Positions 35,462 through 44,662 of a DNA stretch of 64,000 bases are shown one piece after another (position 1 is the first letter of the stretch; each line of letters opens with the position of its first letter). This DNA comes from Chitinophaga eiseniae. GTDB lineage: Bacteria; Bacteroidota; Bacteroidia; Chitinophagales; Chitinophagaceae. The notes beneath the pieces are model-generated. The model saw only the letters and a program-made list of their open reading frames with translations, had not been told where the DNA came from and searched no databases. Location: contig NZ_JABAHZ010000002.1 of assembly GCF_012641265.1 (NCBI RefSeq), positions 1,240,001 to 1,304,000 on the forward strand, read 5' to 3'. Made by a program: the position numbers and the translations under genes.

Positions 35462-36178
35462 ATGAAAATGATGAAAAGCGTAATACAATTATCCATTTTC
35501 CCATTGGGAATGATAAATTCTTTTGTAATAATGGGAACAAAAAAACATATTCTTGTAGATTCGGGTGTTCCGGGAAGCGAAGAAAAGATTCTATCACAGC
35601 TTAAATCTTATGGAATTGATAAGAAAGATATTGGTTTAATTATTATTACCCATGGGCATATTGATCATTTTGGCAGCGCTGCAGAACTTAAACAGCAATT
35701 AGGCGTCCCGGTGTTAATGCATGATTTGGATGCGGTTGCGCTGAGAACAGGTAAAAGTATGGCAGAAACGCTAAAGCCGAATAAACGATATTGGAACATA
35801 CTAAAATGGAAACTCATCAGGGATAAAGCCACATCATGTGAGCCAGATATCATTCTGGAAGGTGATTGTAGTTATGACCTTCATGAATGGGGCGTAAACG
35901 GAAAAGTTATTCATACCCCCGGACATACACCGGGTTCCCTTTCCATTATGCTTGCTGATGGCAATGCCATTATAACGGACCTGGCTTCTTCTGGTATTCT
36001 GTTAGGAGGCACGATGCTTTACTCAAGAATGAAACACCCGCCTTTTCATGACGACGTCTTAACTTTAAAAAAAAGCATTGAAAAAGTGCTTGTGGAAAAA
36101 GCAGATAAATTTTATTTGGGACACGGAGGCCCCGTATCAAGGGACAATCTGATGTACTATTCAGCCCGGTTTTTATAA
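35462..36178 (+). CDS. MBL-fold metallo-hydrolase
   Basis: I start at the ATG at 35462, after which the protein begins with the family strand VIQLSIFPLGMINSFVIMG. It has about 238 residues. Zinc ligands are in IIITHGHIDHFGSAAELKQQ (HxHxDH), GKVIHTPGHTPGSLSIML and a C-terminal LGHGGPV. It is a glyoxalase-II-like hydrolase in the cytosol (no signal peptide). The substrate is unknown. It probably shares a transcript with the Crp/Fnr gene. Confidence 0.88.
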   Translation: MKMMKSVIQLSIFPLGMINSFVIMGTKKHILVDSGVPGSEEKILSQLKSYGIDKKDIGLIIITHGHIDHFGSAAELKQQLGVPVLMHDLDAVALRTGKSMAETLKPNKRYWNILKWKLIRDKATSCEPDIILEGDCSYDLHEWGVNGKVIHTPGHTPGSLSIMLADGNAIITDLASSGILLGGTMLYSRMKHPPFHDDVLTLKKSIEKVLVEKADKFYLGHGGPVSRDNLMYYSARFL

Positions 36179-36237
36179 TTGTGCAAAGAGGTATCTAATG
36201 TGGTTCTTGCTATAACTAAGCCTCGACCTTGTCTTTT

Positions 36238-37023
36238 TTAACTTTTCCTGAAATCCGTTGGCCGGGCATCAGTAAATTCCTGGAAGGCATCGCTGAAAGA
36301 ACTGATGGCCATATACCCTACCGTCGCTGCAATATCGCCAATGGGCTTCTTCGTTTTCAGGATCATCTCAATTGCTTTGATCATACGGATCGTTTTCAGG
36401 AACTGGAGGAACGACATATGTAAGCTGGACTGAAATAAACGCGACATGGAGCGTTCGCTCATATTAAAGCGATGACTGACGCTTTTCAGTGTCAGCTTTT
36501 CACCCATATTTTTTTCCAGGTACCGGGTGATCCGCTGTACATTTTCATCGTCGGTGATGGGAATCACAATGGGCAGGGCCCTGTTGTTTTCTTTGGGAAG
36601 GAGATTCTTCAGGGCTACCAGGAACTCGAAATTCTCGTCCTTTTCAGTTACATGCCGGCCATCCCATCTTTCGGTATAGTTGATCATCTGGATCAGTAGC
36701 TCACTGGCGGGATAAATTCCCAGCTTACTGTAAAAGGGGCTGGCGGTATCATCATGAGCGTAAAAATAGAGAGACCGGAATACTGTAGCGGAATGTCCTA
36801 TCCTGATAATATGGGTCATCCCCTGGGGAATCCAGAAGTAATGGCGGGCCGGTACCACGTAGGTATGCGCATCTACAGTAATGTAGGCGATACCACCCTC
36901 AACATAACTCAGTTGTCCTTTGGTATGCTTGTGCAGTGGGATGAGCTTTTCTGATTTTTCATGCATGACAAAAACCGAATATCGCTTTTTGTCTATCTCC
37001 GGTAATGCTGCTATTAACCCCAT
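36238..37023 (-). CDS. AraC family regulator with cupin sensor
   Basis: A 261-residue regulator. A cupin sensor is visible at about 20-110 (LIPLHKHTKGQLSYVEGGIA, VVPARHYFWIPQGMTHIIRI). The C-terminal AraC domain is at about 165-258: VQRITRYLEKNMGEKLTLKS, SHRFNMSERSMSRLFQSSLH and GDIAATVGYMAISSFSDAFQ, ending ARPTDFRKS. It is divergent from the TolC/EmrA/EmrB operon with 132 bp between start codons and is the obvious candidate regulator of that operon. Confidence 0.93.
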   Translation of the reverse strand: MGLIAALPEIDKKRYSVFVMHEKSEKLIPLHKHTKGQLSYVEGGIAYITVDAHTYVVPARHYFWIPQGMTHIIRIGHSATVFRSLYFYAHDDTASPFYSKLGIYPASELLIQMINYTERWDGRHVTEKDENFEFLVALKNLLPKENNRALPIVIPITDDENVQRITRYLEKNMGEKLTLKSVSHRFNMSERSMSRLFQSSLHMSFLQFLKTIRMIKAIEMILKTKKPIGDIAATVGYMAISSFSDAFQEFTDARPTDFRKS

Positions 37024-37117
37024 AATGCAGTTTTAAAGCCACAAAATAAGGTATTTGATGAGGGGAAATTAATCCGGTTGGCCGAAATGATGAAAATATT
37101 GTCTATTTCAGGGAAAA

Positions 37118-37144
37118 TTGGCATCCCCCCATTTGATAATTTTG
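37118..37144 (+). promoter_or_regulatory. Promoter of the TolC-EmrAB-type efflux operon
   Basis: TTG at 37118-37120, a 16-bp spacer and TAATTTTG at 37137-37144. The transcript would start about 5-7 nt before the ATG, so the leader would be very short. Confidence 0.45.
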
Positions 37145-37155
37145 CGGCCTAGATT

Positions 37156-38490
37156 ATGGAACCAGGAAAAAAAAGATTTTTATTCGGTTTATTGTTGGTG
37201 GTGGGCGCCCTCTCGTCATACGGACAAGCACCTGCCGCTAGTAATGATACACTGAAGATTTCCCTGCCAGAAGCCTGGAGGAAAGCCGAAGACTACAGCC
37301 GCCTTATTGTGATCAAAAAGAAGGCCACCGGCATATCGGACGAAGAGATAAAGGATGCCAAAATGGAACGCTTCCCTGAAGTGGGCGTTAAAGGAAGTGT
37401 GGAGAAGGCCAGCAATATCCCGATATATGAAAATGGCCTGTTTTCCAGGCCAACACAGCATGAAGTGATCCACACACTGTACAGAGCCGGCGCAGACTTT
37501 TACCTGAACCTTTACAATGGGAATAAACTCAACCTGAAAATTGAGGAAGATAAAACACTGCACCAGATCAGCCTTATACAACAAGACCAGGCTATTTCCG
37601 ATATCCGTTATAAGACAGCCGCGCTATACCTGGACCTCCAGAAATCACTTATCTTCAGAAAGCTCATCACAGAAGATATTACCGACCAGGAAAAACAGCT
37701 CAAAGAAATTAAGGCATTTTATAGCCATGGTACGGTGCTGAAGAGCGACGTACTCCGGGCAGAACTGGACTTGTCTAAAAGAAAAATGGCACTGGTCACC
37801 ATTGAAAATGATATCCTGATTGCCACACAGAAACTGAATATCATCATCGGCGAGCCGGATGAAAGAATGGTATTACCGGCCGATATCAGCTCCCAATGGG
37901 ATGAGCATACCGGCTATGCGCAATACCTGGCAGAAGCATTTCAACACTCTTTTCCCTATCATATCTCCGAACAAGAGACTGAACGAAGCAAGATACGCTT
38001 AATGCAGGTAAAGGCGAATATCCGCCCCAAGCTAGGCATGTACGGGGAATTCTATTACGCCAATCCACAAATATTCCTTTATCCCTATAACCCTTACTGG
38101 TATTCGCTGGGCGTTGCCGGTTTAAAAGGTTCTTTTCCCATTTCAGCACTTTACCACAATGTTCATAAGGTAAGGGCTGCAAAGCTGGAATTGGAAAAAG
38201 AAGAAGAGCTGCACAAGGATACAGAAGATAAGCTGCGGCAACAGGTAAAAGAAGCGTTCCTGCGCTACAAAGAAGCCCTGGTACAAATACAGGTAGCGGA
38301 AACAAACGTTGCACAGGCAGAAGAGAATGCCCGTATTATTAAGAACACCTATTTCAGGGGAACCTCTCTGATCACCGACCTGCTCGATGCCAATGTACAG
38401 GTGATACAAACCCGCTTTGAACTGGCAGCAGCCCGTATCATGGCGCAAAACAAGTACTATTTACTTCAAAATATTACAGGCATTCTTTAA
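37156..38490 (+). CDS. TolC family outer-membrane efflux protein
   Basis: A 444-residue outer-membrane channel. The signal peptide ends near SYGQA (about residue 23). Two OEP repeats of long alpha-helices follow (about 40-225 and 240-440), with typical NLYNGNKLNLKIEEDKTLHQ and a YHNVHKVRAAKLELEKEEEL hairpin. It is the first gene of a three-gene operon; the HlyD-type adaptor starts 4 bp after its stop. Together they should form a tripartite EmrAB-TolC-type exporter. No lipobox is visible. Confidence 0.92.
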   Translation: MEPGKKRFLFGLLLVVGALSSYGQAPAASNDTLKISLPEAWRKAEDYSRLIVIKKKATGISDEEIKDAKMERFPEVGVKGSVEKASNIPIYENGLFSRPTQHEVIHTLYRAGADFYLNLYNGNKLNLKIEEDKTLHQISLIQQDQAISDIRYKTAALYLDLQKSLIFRKLITEDITDQEKQLKEIKAFYSHGTVLKSDVLRAELDLSKRKMALVTIENDILIATQKLNIIIGEPDERMVLPADISSQWDEHTGYAQYLAEAFQHSFPYHISEQETERSKIRLMQVKANIRPKLGMYGEFYYANPQIFLYPYNPYWYSLGVAGLKGSFPISALYHNVHKVRAAKLELEKEEELHKDTEDKLRQQVKEAFLRYKEALVQIQVAETNVAQAEENARIIKNTYFRGTSLITDLLDANVQVIQTRFELAAARIMAQNKYYLLQNITGIL

Positions 38491-38494
38491 TACC

Positions 38495-39559
38495 ATGAAA
38501 AAGAAATATACCGTTACCGACAGGTTGATAACAATGATTACCGGATGGCTGGCAGGCCTTGTTGTTATTGCATTGGCTGCCTGGGGCATTAATACGCTCT
38601 GGGGCTATTATACCTATGAGCAAACCAATGATGCACAGGTGGAAGAATATGTGAACCCTGTTATTTCAAGGGCAGGCGGCTTTATTGTAGCGGTGAAATT
38701 TGAGGAAAACCAGCCGGTAAAAAAAGGTGATACACTGCTGGTTATCGACAACCGGGAGTATATCCTGCAACAGGAACAAACAGAAGCTGCTATCCAAAAA
38801 GGGGCAGCGCAGCTAAAAGTGCTGGAAAGCAATATCCATACACTGGAAAGAACAGCTGCCGCGTCACAGTCGCAGATTACAGCTACTGGCGCTAAAGTTT
38901 GGAAACAGCAATTGGATTACGACCGGTATAAACAACTATACAACGAAGAATCGGCCACGCAGCAACAAATAGAAGCCATGCAGGCCTCCCTGGATGTTAA
39001 TAAAAGTGATCACAAATCGGCCGAGGATAACTATGAGGCTGCTACCTCGCGCATTGCGGATATCCGCGCAGAAAAAGCGGTGGTACAGGCAGAAATTGCC
39101 CGTTTAAAGGCGCTGTTGGACAGGCATAAACTGGATGTAAGTTATACGACCATCACTGCCTCTTATGATGGCCGGATGGGCCGCCGTACAGTGGAAGTAG
39201 GACAAATGATCGATGCCGGTGAAACACTGGCGTATATCGTCAATAATGAAACTGATAAATGGGTGGTAGCCAACTATAAAGAAACCCAGGTAGCGCACAT
39301 GCATATCGGAGACTCCGTGAAAGTGGTAGCAGATGCTTATCCCGGGCGCACATTCAAGGGCACAGTTATCTCCCTATCCCCCGCCACAGGTTCCAGTTTC
39401 TCGCTGTTGCCACCGGATAACTCCACCGGTAACTACGTTAAGATCGTACAGCGTGTACCGGTACGTATCCGTATCGACGGAGCAAAAAAAGACATTGATG
39501 TATTGAAAGTAGGTATGAATGTGAATGTTTATATCCCTAAAAAACAGCATCATGGCTAA
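38495..39559 (+). CDS. HlyD/EmrA-type membrane fusion protein
   Basis: I use the ATG at 38495 (MKKKYTVTDRLITMITG), giving 354 residues. One N-terminal membrane anchor lies at about 15-38. The lipoyl/biotinyl half-motifs (ISRAGGFIVAVKFEENQPVK) flank a long coiled coil (about 90-210). The DGRMGRRTVEVGQMI barrel and the TFKGTVISLSPATGSSFSLL segment are typical of EmrA. The gene overlaps the MFS gene by 8 bp. Confidence 0.93.
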   Translation: MKKKYTVTDRLITMITGWLAGLVVIALAAWGINTLWGYYTYEQTNDAQVEEYVNPVISRAGGFIVAVKFEENQPVKKGDTLLVIDNREYILQQEQTEAAIQKGAAQLKVLESNIHTLERTAAASQSQITATGAKVWKQQLDYDRYKQLYNEESATQQQIEAMQASLDVNKSDHKSAEDNYEAATSRIADIRAEKAVVQAEIARLKALLDRHKLDVSYTTITASYDGRMGRRTVEVGQMIDAGETLAYIVNNETDKWVVANYKETQVAHMHIGDSVKVVADAYPGRTFKGTVISLSPATGSSFSLLPPDNSTGNYVKIVQRVPVRIRIDGAKKDIDVLKVGMNVNVYIPKKQHHG

Positions 39560-41141
39560 GCCTATTCCCATTTTCAGAGATTGGGCGCCGGAATGGCTGA
39601 TAAAGGTGATTCTATTCTCACTGTTGCTGCCGAGCATCGTGCTGTTTTTCCTACCGCTGGCGAATATTAATGCCGCCGCGGGCTATTACGGCAGCGAACC
39701 GGCGGATATACAATTTGCCGTAGCCCTTTTCTACGCAGGCTACGTCGGGTTTTATATCCTCGAACGCCGTTTCTTTGCCTACCTGGCTACCAGGGAATAC
39801 TTTATCCTGTTTACTTTTTTGCAGATGCTGACCAGCCTTATCTGCTATTATACCCACGAAGTATATATCCTGCTCCCCATAAGGTTTATACAGGGGATGT
39901 TATTCTCCAGCACGGTCAACCTCTCGCTGGCGTTGATGTTTACCCGGCTTCGTACCGAGCGCGCCAGGGAAGTAAGCTTCTCTGTTTTCTTTGGCTTACT
40001 CCTTTGCGCGATGCCGTTCAATAACTTCGTTACTGCCGACCTGATCGATTCGTATAATTTCAATATCGTTTATAAGGGAGCATTGTTTTCTTACCTGCCT
40101 TGCCTGGTGTCGTTACTGCTGGTCATGAATAACGTGCGTCTCAATGTCCGTTTCCCATTATATAAGCTCGACTGGCAAAGCTTTGCCATGTACAGCACTG
40201 TACTTTGCCTGATTGGTTATATCCTGATTTATGGCCAGGAATATTACTGGCTGGAAGATCCCCGTATACGATACAGTGTATTGGCGATCGTAGGCCTTAC
40301 CGCCGTGTACCTGTTGCGACAAAATGTCATGAAACGACCTTATACCGATCTCAGGATATTCAGGTTCCGTAATTTTAAGATTGGGTTGTTGGTATTGTTT
40401 GTCATGTATATCTGCCGTTTTGCGTCAGGGATTACCAATAGCTTTTTTGCAACGGTATTGGGTTTCGATCCTATGCACGTTTCTTATATCAACCTGCTCA
40501 ATCTCTCCGGGTTGGTAGTGGGCGTAATTATCGCCTGTGCCATGATCCTGCAAAAAAAGCGGATACGTTATATCTGGCTGCCAGGATTCTTGCTGCTGCT
40601 CATCTTTCACGTCAGCATGTTTTTCCTGTTTGATGTGCAGGCGAACGAATATAATTACTTCATTCCCCTTTTTATCCAGGGACTTGGAGTAGGATTGGTC
40701 ATGGTACCTACGATTGTATATGCTATTTCCGCGGTGCCGGTTTCCCTGGGAGCATCGGCAGCGGCCATTTGCCTGGCTATCCGGTACCTGGGATTTTGTG
40801 TAAGTATTGGTATCATCAATTACTTTGAACTGTTTGAAAGGAGCCGGCATTACAATGCTTTCCAGGATCACCTCACCCGGATTGATCCCACAGTAAGATT
40901 ATTTCTAAAGAAACAAACCACCCGGCTAATGGCCAAAGGGATGTCGCATGGCCAGGCCGCCAGGGCCTCTCATAAGTTGTTGGTCCGCGGTATAAACGGA
41001 CAAGGCCAGCTTCGCTTTGCCATGGATTATTATGAAATGATGTCCTGGCTGATTGTTGGAACGTTGCTGTTGATAGCGATTTTTCCCTATCTCAACCGGA
41101 CTACCGCCTATTTAAGATCGCGGAAACTTACACCAGCATAG
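39552..41141 (+). CDS. MFS drug/efflux transporter (DHA2/EmrB-like, 14 TM)
   Basis: I use the ATG at 39552, in the overlap with the adaptor gene; the product has 529 residues. About fourteen hydrophobic segments are present, the length and count of the 14-TM DHA2 group. The motif LLPIRFIQGMLFSSTVNLSL is near TM4, and GLGVGLVMVPTIVYAISAVP near TM11. The long hydrophilic stretch of about 50 residues before the last TM is characteristic of EmrB-like proteins. It pumps substrates through the EmrA-like and TolC-like partners encoded upstream. Confidence 0.88.
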   Translation: MAKPIPIFRDWAPEWLIKVILFSLLLPSIVLFFLPLANINAAAGYYGSEPADIQFAVALFYAGYVGFYILERRFFAYLATREYFILFTFLQMLTSLICYYTHEVYILLPIRFIQGMLFSSTVNLSLALMFTRLRTERAREVSFSVFFGLLLCAMPFNNFVTADLIDSYNFNIVYKGALFSYLPCLVSLLLVMNNVRLNVRFPLYKLDWQSFAMYSTVLCLIGYILIYGQEYYWLEDPRIRYSVLAIVGLTAVYLLRQNVMKRPYTDLRIFRFRNFKIGLLVLFVMYICRFASGITNSFFATVLGFDPMHVSYINLLNLSGLVVGVIIACAMILQKKRIRYIWLPGFLLLLIFHVSMFFLFDVQANEYNYFIPLFIQGLGVGLVMVPTIVYAISAVPVSLGASAAAICLAIRYLGFCVSIGIINYFELFERSRHYNAFQDHLTRIDPTVRLFLKKQTTRLMAKGMSHGQAARASHKLLVRGINGQGQLRFAMDYYEMMSWLIVGTLLLIAIFPYLNRTTAYLRSRKLTPA

Positions 41142-41224
41142 GGTGATAACGATTTGTCGTACGGAAATTATGAATGAAATGGCAATAGCTGCTGCCCGGC
41201 GCTTTTTGAAATTAAAGTGTTAAA

Positions 41225-41257
41225 TTGACAATTATTAATTTGAATTTATTATTTTCG
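41225..41257 (+). promoter_or_regulatory. Candidate promoter of the GH27 gene
   Basis: TTG at 41225-41227, a 22-bp spacer and TATTTTCG at 41250-41257. The -7 box departs from TAnnTTTG at one base but recurs before other genes here. Confidence 0.4.
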
Positions 41258-41318
41258 ACCCGCAGGAGTCTCCCGGTTCCCGCATAAATTCCATGTCAAT
41301 CATCACAACATTAATATC

Positions 41319-42674
41319 ATGAGGCGATTAGCAGCATTTTTGATCATTATCACCTTATTTACACAGCAGGTACAAAGCCAGGATTTTCATCAATGGGCGG
41401 CAGGTCCTCCTATGGGCTGGAATAGCTGGGATTGCTATGGCCCCACGGTAACAGAAGCAGAAGTAAAGGCCAATACCGATTATATGGCCAAATATTTAAA
41501 ACCATTTGGCTGGCAATATGTGGTGGTGGATATCAGGTGGTATGTTGGCAATGATAAGGCGCATGGTTATAACGAAACAGATCCCGCCTATAATATAGAT
41601 CAGTATGGGAGATTTGTACCGGCAGTAAACCGTTTCCCGTCTGCAAAAAATGGCCAGGGATTTAAGCCTTTGGCTGATTACATCCATAGTAAAGGATTGA
41701 AATTCGGTATTCATATTATGAGAGGAATACCGGTGAAAGCGGTGAATGAAAACCTTCCCATCAAAGGTAGCACCGCCCGCGCGGCCGATATCTATTCCAA
41801 AGAAGGACAATGCCTCTGGCTGCATGATATGTATACCATATTACCGGAGAAGGAAGGCGCCCAGGCTTACTATAACTCACTCTTTGACATGTATGCGGAA
41901 TGGGGACTGGACTTTGTAAAAGTAGATGATCTTTCCTCGCCTATTTACTTTGCCGGCGAAATAGAAATGATCCGGAAAGCCATCGACCGCACTGGCCGGA
42001 AGATCGTGTTTAGTACTTCTCCGGGAGAAACACCGGTAGATCATGCCGCCCATGTACAACAGTATGCCAATATGTGGAGAACTGTAGGCGACTTTTGGGA
42101 TAGCTGGAAACAATTGAAAGAACACTTCCAGGTGTTTGAACGCTGGAATAAATGGAGAGCTCCCGGCGCTTATCCCGACGGCGATATGCTTCCCCTGGGC
42201 CGTATTGGTATCCGCGCGGAGCGCGGACATCCACGCATGAGCGCATTTACAAAAGACGAGCAATATACCCTCATGACATTATGGACTATCTTCAAATCGC
42301 CCCTAATGTTTGGAGGTAACCTTCCTGATAATGATCCTTTTACCTTATCCCTGCTCACCAATAAAAACGTCTTGAAAGTGTTAAATACCAGCACCAACAA
42401 TCGCCCGCTTTTCACGGAAGACGATAAAGCTGCCTGGGCGGCAGAAGATCCGGCTACGGGCAGGAAATACCTCGCCGTATTTAATACAGCCGATCATCCG
42501 GCTACCCCAGCTTCGGCGGTGGCGGTAAACCTGGCAGCATTGGGGATTAAGGGGAACTGTGTCATCACCGATCTATGGTCAGGTAAGAAGGTAGGTAGCT
42601 TTTCCGACACTTTTTCACCGATAATTGCCAGCCATGGCGCCGGCTTATACGGCATTGAAGAAAAACATAAATAA
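41319..42674 (+). CDS. Glycoside hydrolase family 27 alpha-galactosidase
   Basis: A 451-residue exported enzyme with signal peptide (MRRLAAFLIIITLFTQQVQS). It has the GH27 N-terminal AAGPPMGWNSWDCYGPTVTE (about 26-45) and the strand GWQYVVVDIRWYVG. The nucleophile region is WGLDFVKVDDLSSP (about 194-207), and GAYPDGDMLPLGRIGIRAER follows, with the DMLPLG segment near the substrate pocket. The C-terminal beta domain ends GLYGIEEKHK. It removes terminal alpha-galactosyl groups from galactomannans or oligosaccharides in the periplasm. No SusC/SusD pair is adjacent. Confidence 0.92.
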   Translation: MRRLAAFLIIITLFTQQVQSQDFHQWAAGPPMGWNSWDCYGPTVTEAEVKANTDYMAKYLKPFGWQYVVVDIRWYVGNDKAHGYNETDPAYNIDQYGRFVPAVNRFPSAKNGQGFKPLADYIHSKGLKFGIHIMRGIPVKAVNENLPIKGSTARAADIYSKEGQCLWLHDMYTILPEKEGAQAYYNSLFDMYAEWGLDFVKVDDLSSPIYFAGEIEMIRKAIDRTGRKIVFSTSPGETPVDHAAHVQQYANMWRTVGDFWDSWKQLKEHFQVFERWNKWRAPGAYPDGDMLPLGRIGIRAERGHPRMSAFTKDEQYTLMTLWTIFKSPLMFGGNLPDNDPFTLSLLTNKNVLKVLNTSTNNRPLFTEDDKAAWAAEDPATGRKYLAVFNTADHPATPASAVAVNLAALGIKGNCVITDLWSGKKVGSFSDTFSPIIASHGAGLYGIEEKHK

Positions 42675-42725
42675 TACCATCGCCGCCCTGCCCGTTGAAC
42701 CCGCGGGTAAGGCGGCTTTCCCCAT

Positions 42726-43484
42726 TTACTTATCCAGCCACTGTTTAAACAGCGGCACTTTTTCTTTGCTCACCAGCACTTCCCTTTCCGCGTCGCGCTT
42801 TAATTTGATACGGAGCTTTCCGTTGAGGGAGTTTTGAATACTGTCGATACTGCTCACATTGATGATATGTTGTCGGTTGGCACGAAAAAACTGGTTAGGG
42901 TCTAACTGTTCTTCCAGTTCATCCATGGTTTGGGTAACAGCCAGCTGTGTTTTGTCCTTTAACACCAGGTGCGTTACATTATAGGCATAAAATATAAAGT
43001 CTACATCGGCTACCAGTACGGTTTTATATCCATCGCGGAAGGGCAGCATAAACCGGGAGCGATAGGTCACTTCTTTTTGCCGGAAGAATTCAAGTAATTG
43101 CTGCACCATTTCTGCCGAACCGGCCGGTTGCCGGATCTTTTCGATTTTTTCCAGCGCCAACTGCAGGTCTTCTTTCTCAATTGGCTTCAGCAGATAATCT
43201 ACACTATTTACTTTGAACGCCCGGATGGCATATTCGTCGTAGGCCGTAGTGAAGATAACAGGGCAGGAAAGGGATACCTGCGGGAAAATATCAAAAGACA
43301 ATCCATCTGCGAGGCGGATATCCATTAAGGCTACGTCGGGAGGTGGGTTTTGCCGGAACCAGGCTACGCTGGCCGTCACCGTATCGAGGGTGGCCATTAC
43401 TTCCATTTCCGGAGATATGTCCAGCAGCATATTTTTCAGGCGCGTAGCATTAGGCTTTTCATCTTCAATAATCACAATACGCAT
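42726..43484 (-). CDS. LytTR family response regulator
   Basis: A 252-residue two-component response regulator. The receiver domain (about 1-125) has EDEKPNATRLKNML, the phosphorylation Asp in DVALMDIRLADG (about residue 56) and VIFTTAYDEYAIRAFKVNSV. The LytTR DNA-binding domain (about 145-250) has DVDFIFYAYNVTHLVLKDKT and QFFRANRQHIINVSSIDSIQ. LytTR proteins bind paired direct repeats, and such repeats at 21-bp spacing lie upstream of the RND operon (50578-50610). It lies 12 bp downstream of its kinase gene. Confidence 0.95.
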   Translation of the reverse strand: MRIVIIEDEKPNATRLKNMLLDISPEMEVMATLDTVTASVAWFRQNPPPDVALMDIRLADGLSFDIFPQVSLSCPVIFTTAYDEYAIRAFKVNSVDYLLKPIEKEDLQLALEKIEKIRQPAGSAEMVQQLLEFFRQKEVTYRSRFMLPFRDGYKTVLVADVDFIFYAYNVTHLVLKDKTQLAVTQTMDELEEQLDPNQFFRANRQHIINVSSIDSIQNSLNGKLRIKLKRDAEREVLVSKEKVPLFKQWLDK

Positions 43485-43496
43485 GACAGTAGTTTT

Positions 43497-44603
43497 TTAA
43501 AAATTAAGTAATGGCAGCGTCACCATAAACATCCCGTTTTCTTTCCGGATGGTAGTTTCCTGGTCGGAGAGCAGCCGGTAACGGTTCCGGATATTTTCCA
43601 GTCCGAGCTTGGTCGAAGGGATATTAGTAGGAATGAGTTGTATATTATTGCTCACGGTTAGTGTCCCATCGGTTTCTTCATAAATGGAAATATGCAGTGG
43701 TTGCGCTGCGGACGCCACATTGTGTTTGATAGCGTTTTCTATTAACAATTGCAGGGTAATAGGCGGAATACCCCTGTTGGTAATATTTTCCGGTACTTCT
43801 ATCCGGATATCCACATTGTTGCCATGCCGGATTTTTATCAGGTAGATATAAGCCTGTATAAATCTCAATTCTTCCCGGAGTGTAATAATATCGTTATTGA
43901 GATTAATGATCATATACCGGTATACCCGGGACAAATTTTCGAGAAATGATAGCGCTGTACCTTTATCTTCTTCAATCAACGCGGAAAGCGTGCTGAAGTT
44001 GTTGAACATAAAATGGGGGTCCAGCTGTAGTTTGAGCGATTGCAGCTGTGCCTGCATGGCTATCTGTTTCAATTCGGCGGTATTTAATTTTAATTCGGCA
44101 GCTTCCAGCATGGAAGTTTTCCAGCGTTGCAGGAAGAAGTTCCCGGTGTGTACGGCACTGATTAAAATAGATAGCATCACGCACACGAATACAAACTGCC
44201 ATTCATCTATTTTTTCCAGTAGTGTGGCCGGTTTGTCAGGAGGAGGACCGAAGATGAGCCATAATATTCCATAGAGCACACTCAGGAGAATAGATACGGT
44301 AATGATCTGTCCGCATAGTTGTGCAATAAATCTCCGGATCGGCCATTTCTCCCAGGGAATACGGGTATCCAGCCACCGGGCGCTTACCAGGCTTAGTTCG
44401 GTGATGCCCCAGCAGGTAGTCATCATGATGATACCTTCTGTAAACAGTTCTTTCCAGCCTTTGGCTGCCAAAGATTCCCAATAATAGCTGTATGGATTTA
44501 CCAGGTAAGACAGCAGGTAATACAGGAGAAAAATCATAGGAATGATGAATATCCTGTAATACCTGTTGAATAAATCCTGTTGTGGTATGTTGTTTTTACT
44601 CAT
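43497..44603 (-). CDS. LytS/YehU-type sensor histidine kinase
   Basis: A 368-residue kinase. Four hydrophobic segments lie in the first about 155 residues (for example FIIPMIFLLYYLLSYLVNPY), a coiled coil at about 165-190, and then the His_kinase domain with LQLDPHFMFNNFSTLSALIE (about 191-210). The ATPase domain has LLIENAIKHNVA (about 281-292) and a GLENIRNRYRLL motif. There is no periplasmic sensor domain. It is immediately upstream of the LytTR regulator gene and follows the RND operon on the same strand. Confidence 0.93.
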   Translation of the reverse strand: MSKNNIPQQDLFNRYYRIFIIPMIFLLYYLLSYLVNPYSYYWESLAAKGWKELFTEGIIMMTTCWGITELSLVSARWLDTRIPWEKWPIRRFIAQLCGQIITVSILLSVLYGILWLIFGPPPDKPATLLEKIDEWQFVFVCVMLSILISAVHTGNFFLQRWKTSMLEAAELKLNTAELKQIAMQAQLQSLKLQLDPHFMFNNFSTLSALIEEDKGTALSFLENLSRVYRYMIINLNNDIITLREELRFIQAYIYLIKIRHGNNVDIRIEVPENITNRGIPPITLQLLIENAIKHNVASAAQPLHISIYEETDGTLTVSNNIQLIPTNIPSTKLGLENIRNRYRLLSDQETTIRKENGMFMVTLPLLNF

Positions 44604-44662
44604 TGCAGATACTTAACCATGGGTGCTACCATTATTAAATATAAATAATTCGGTGGTACTTC

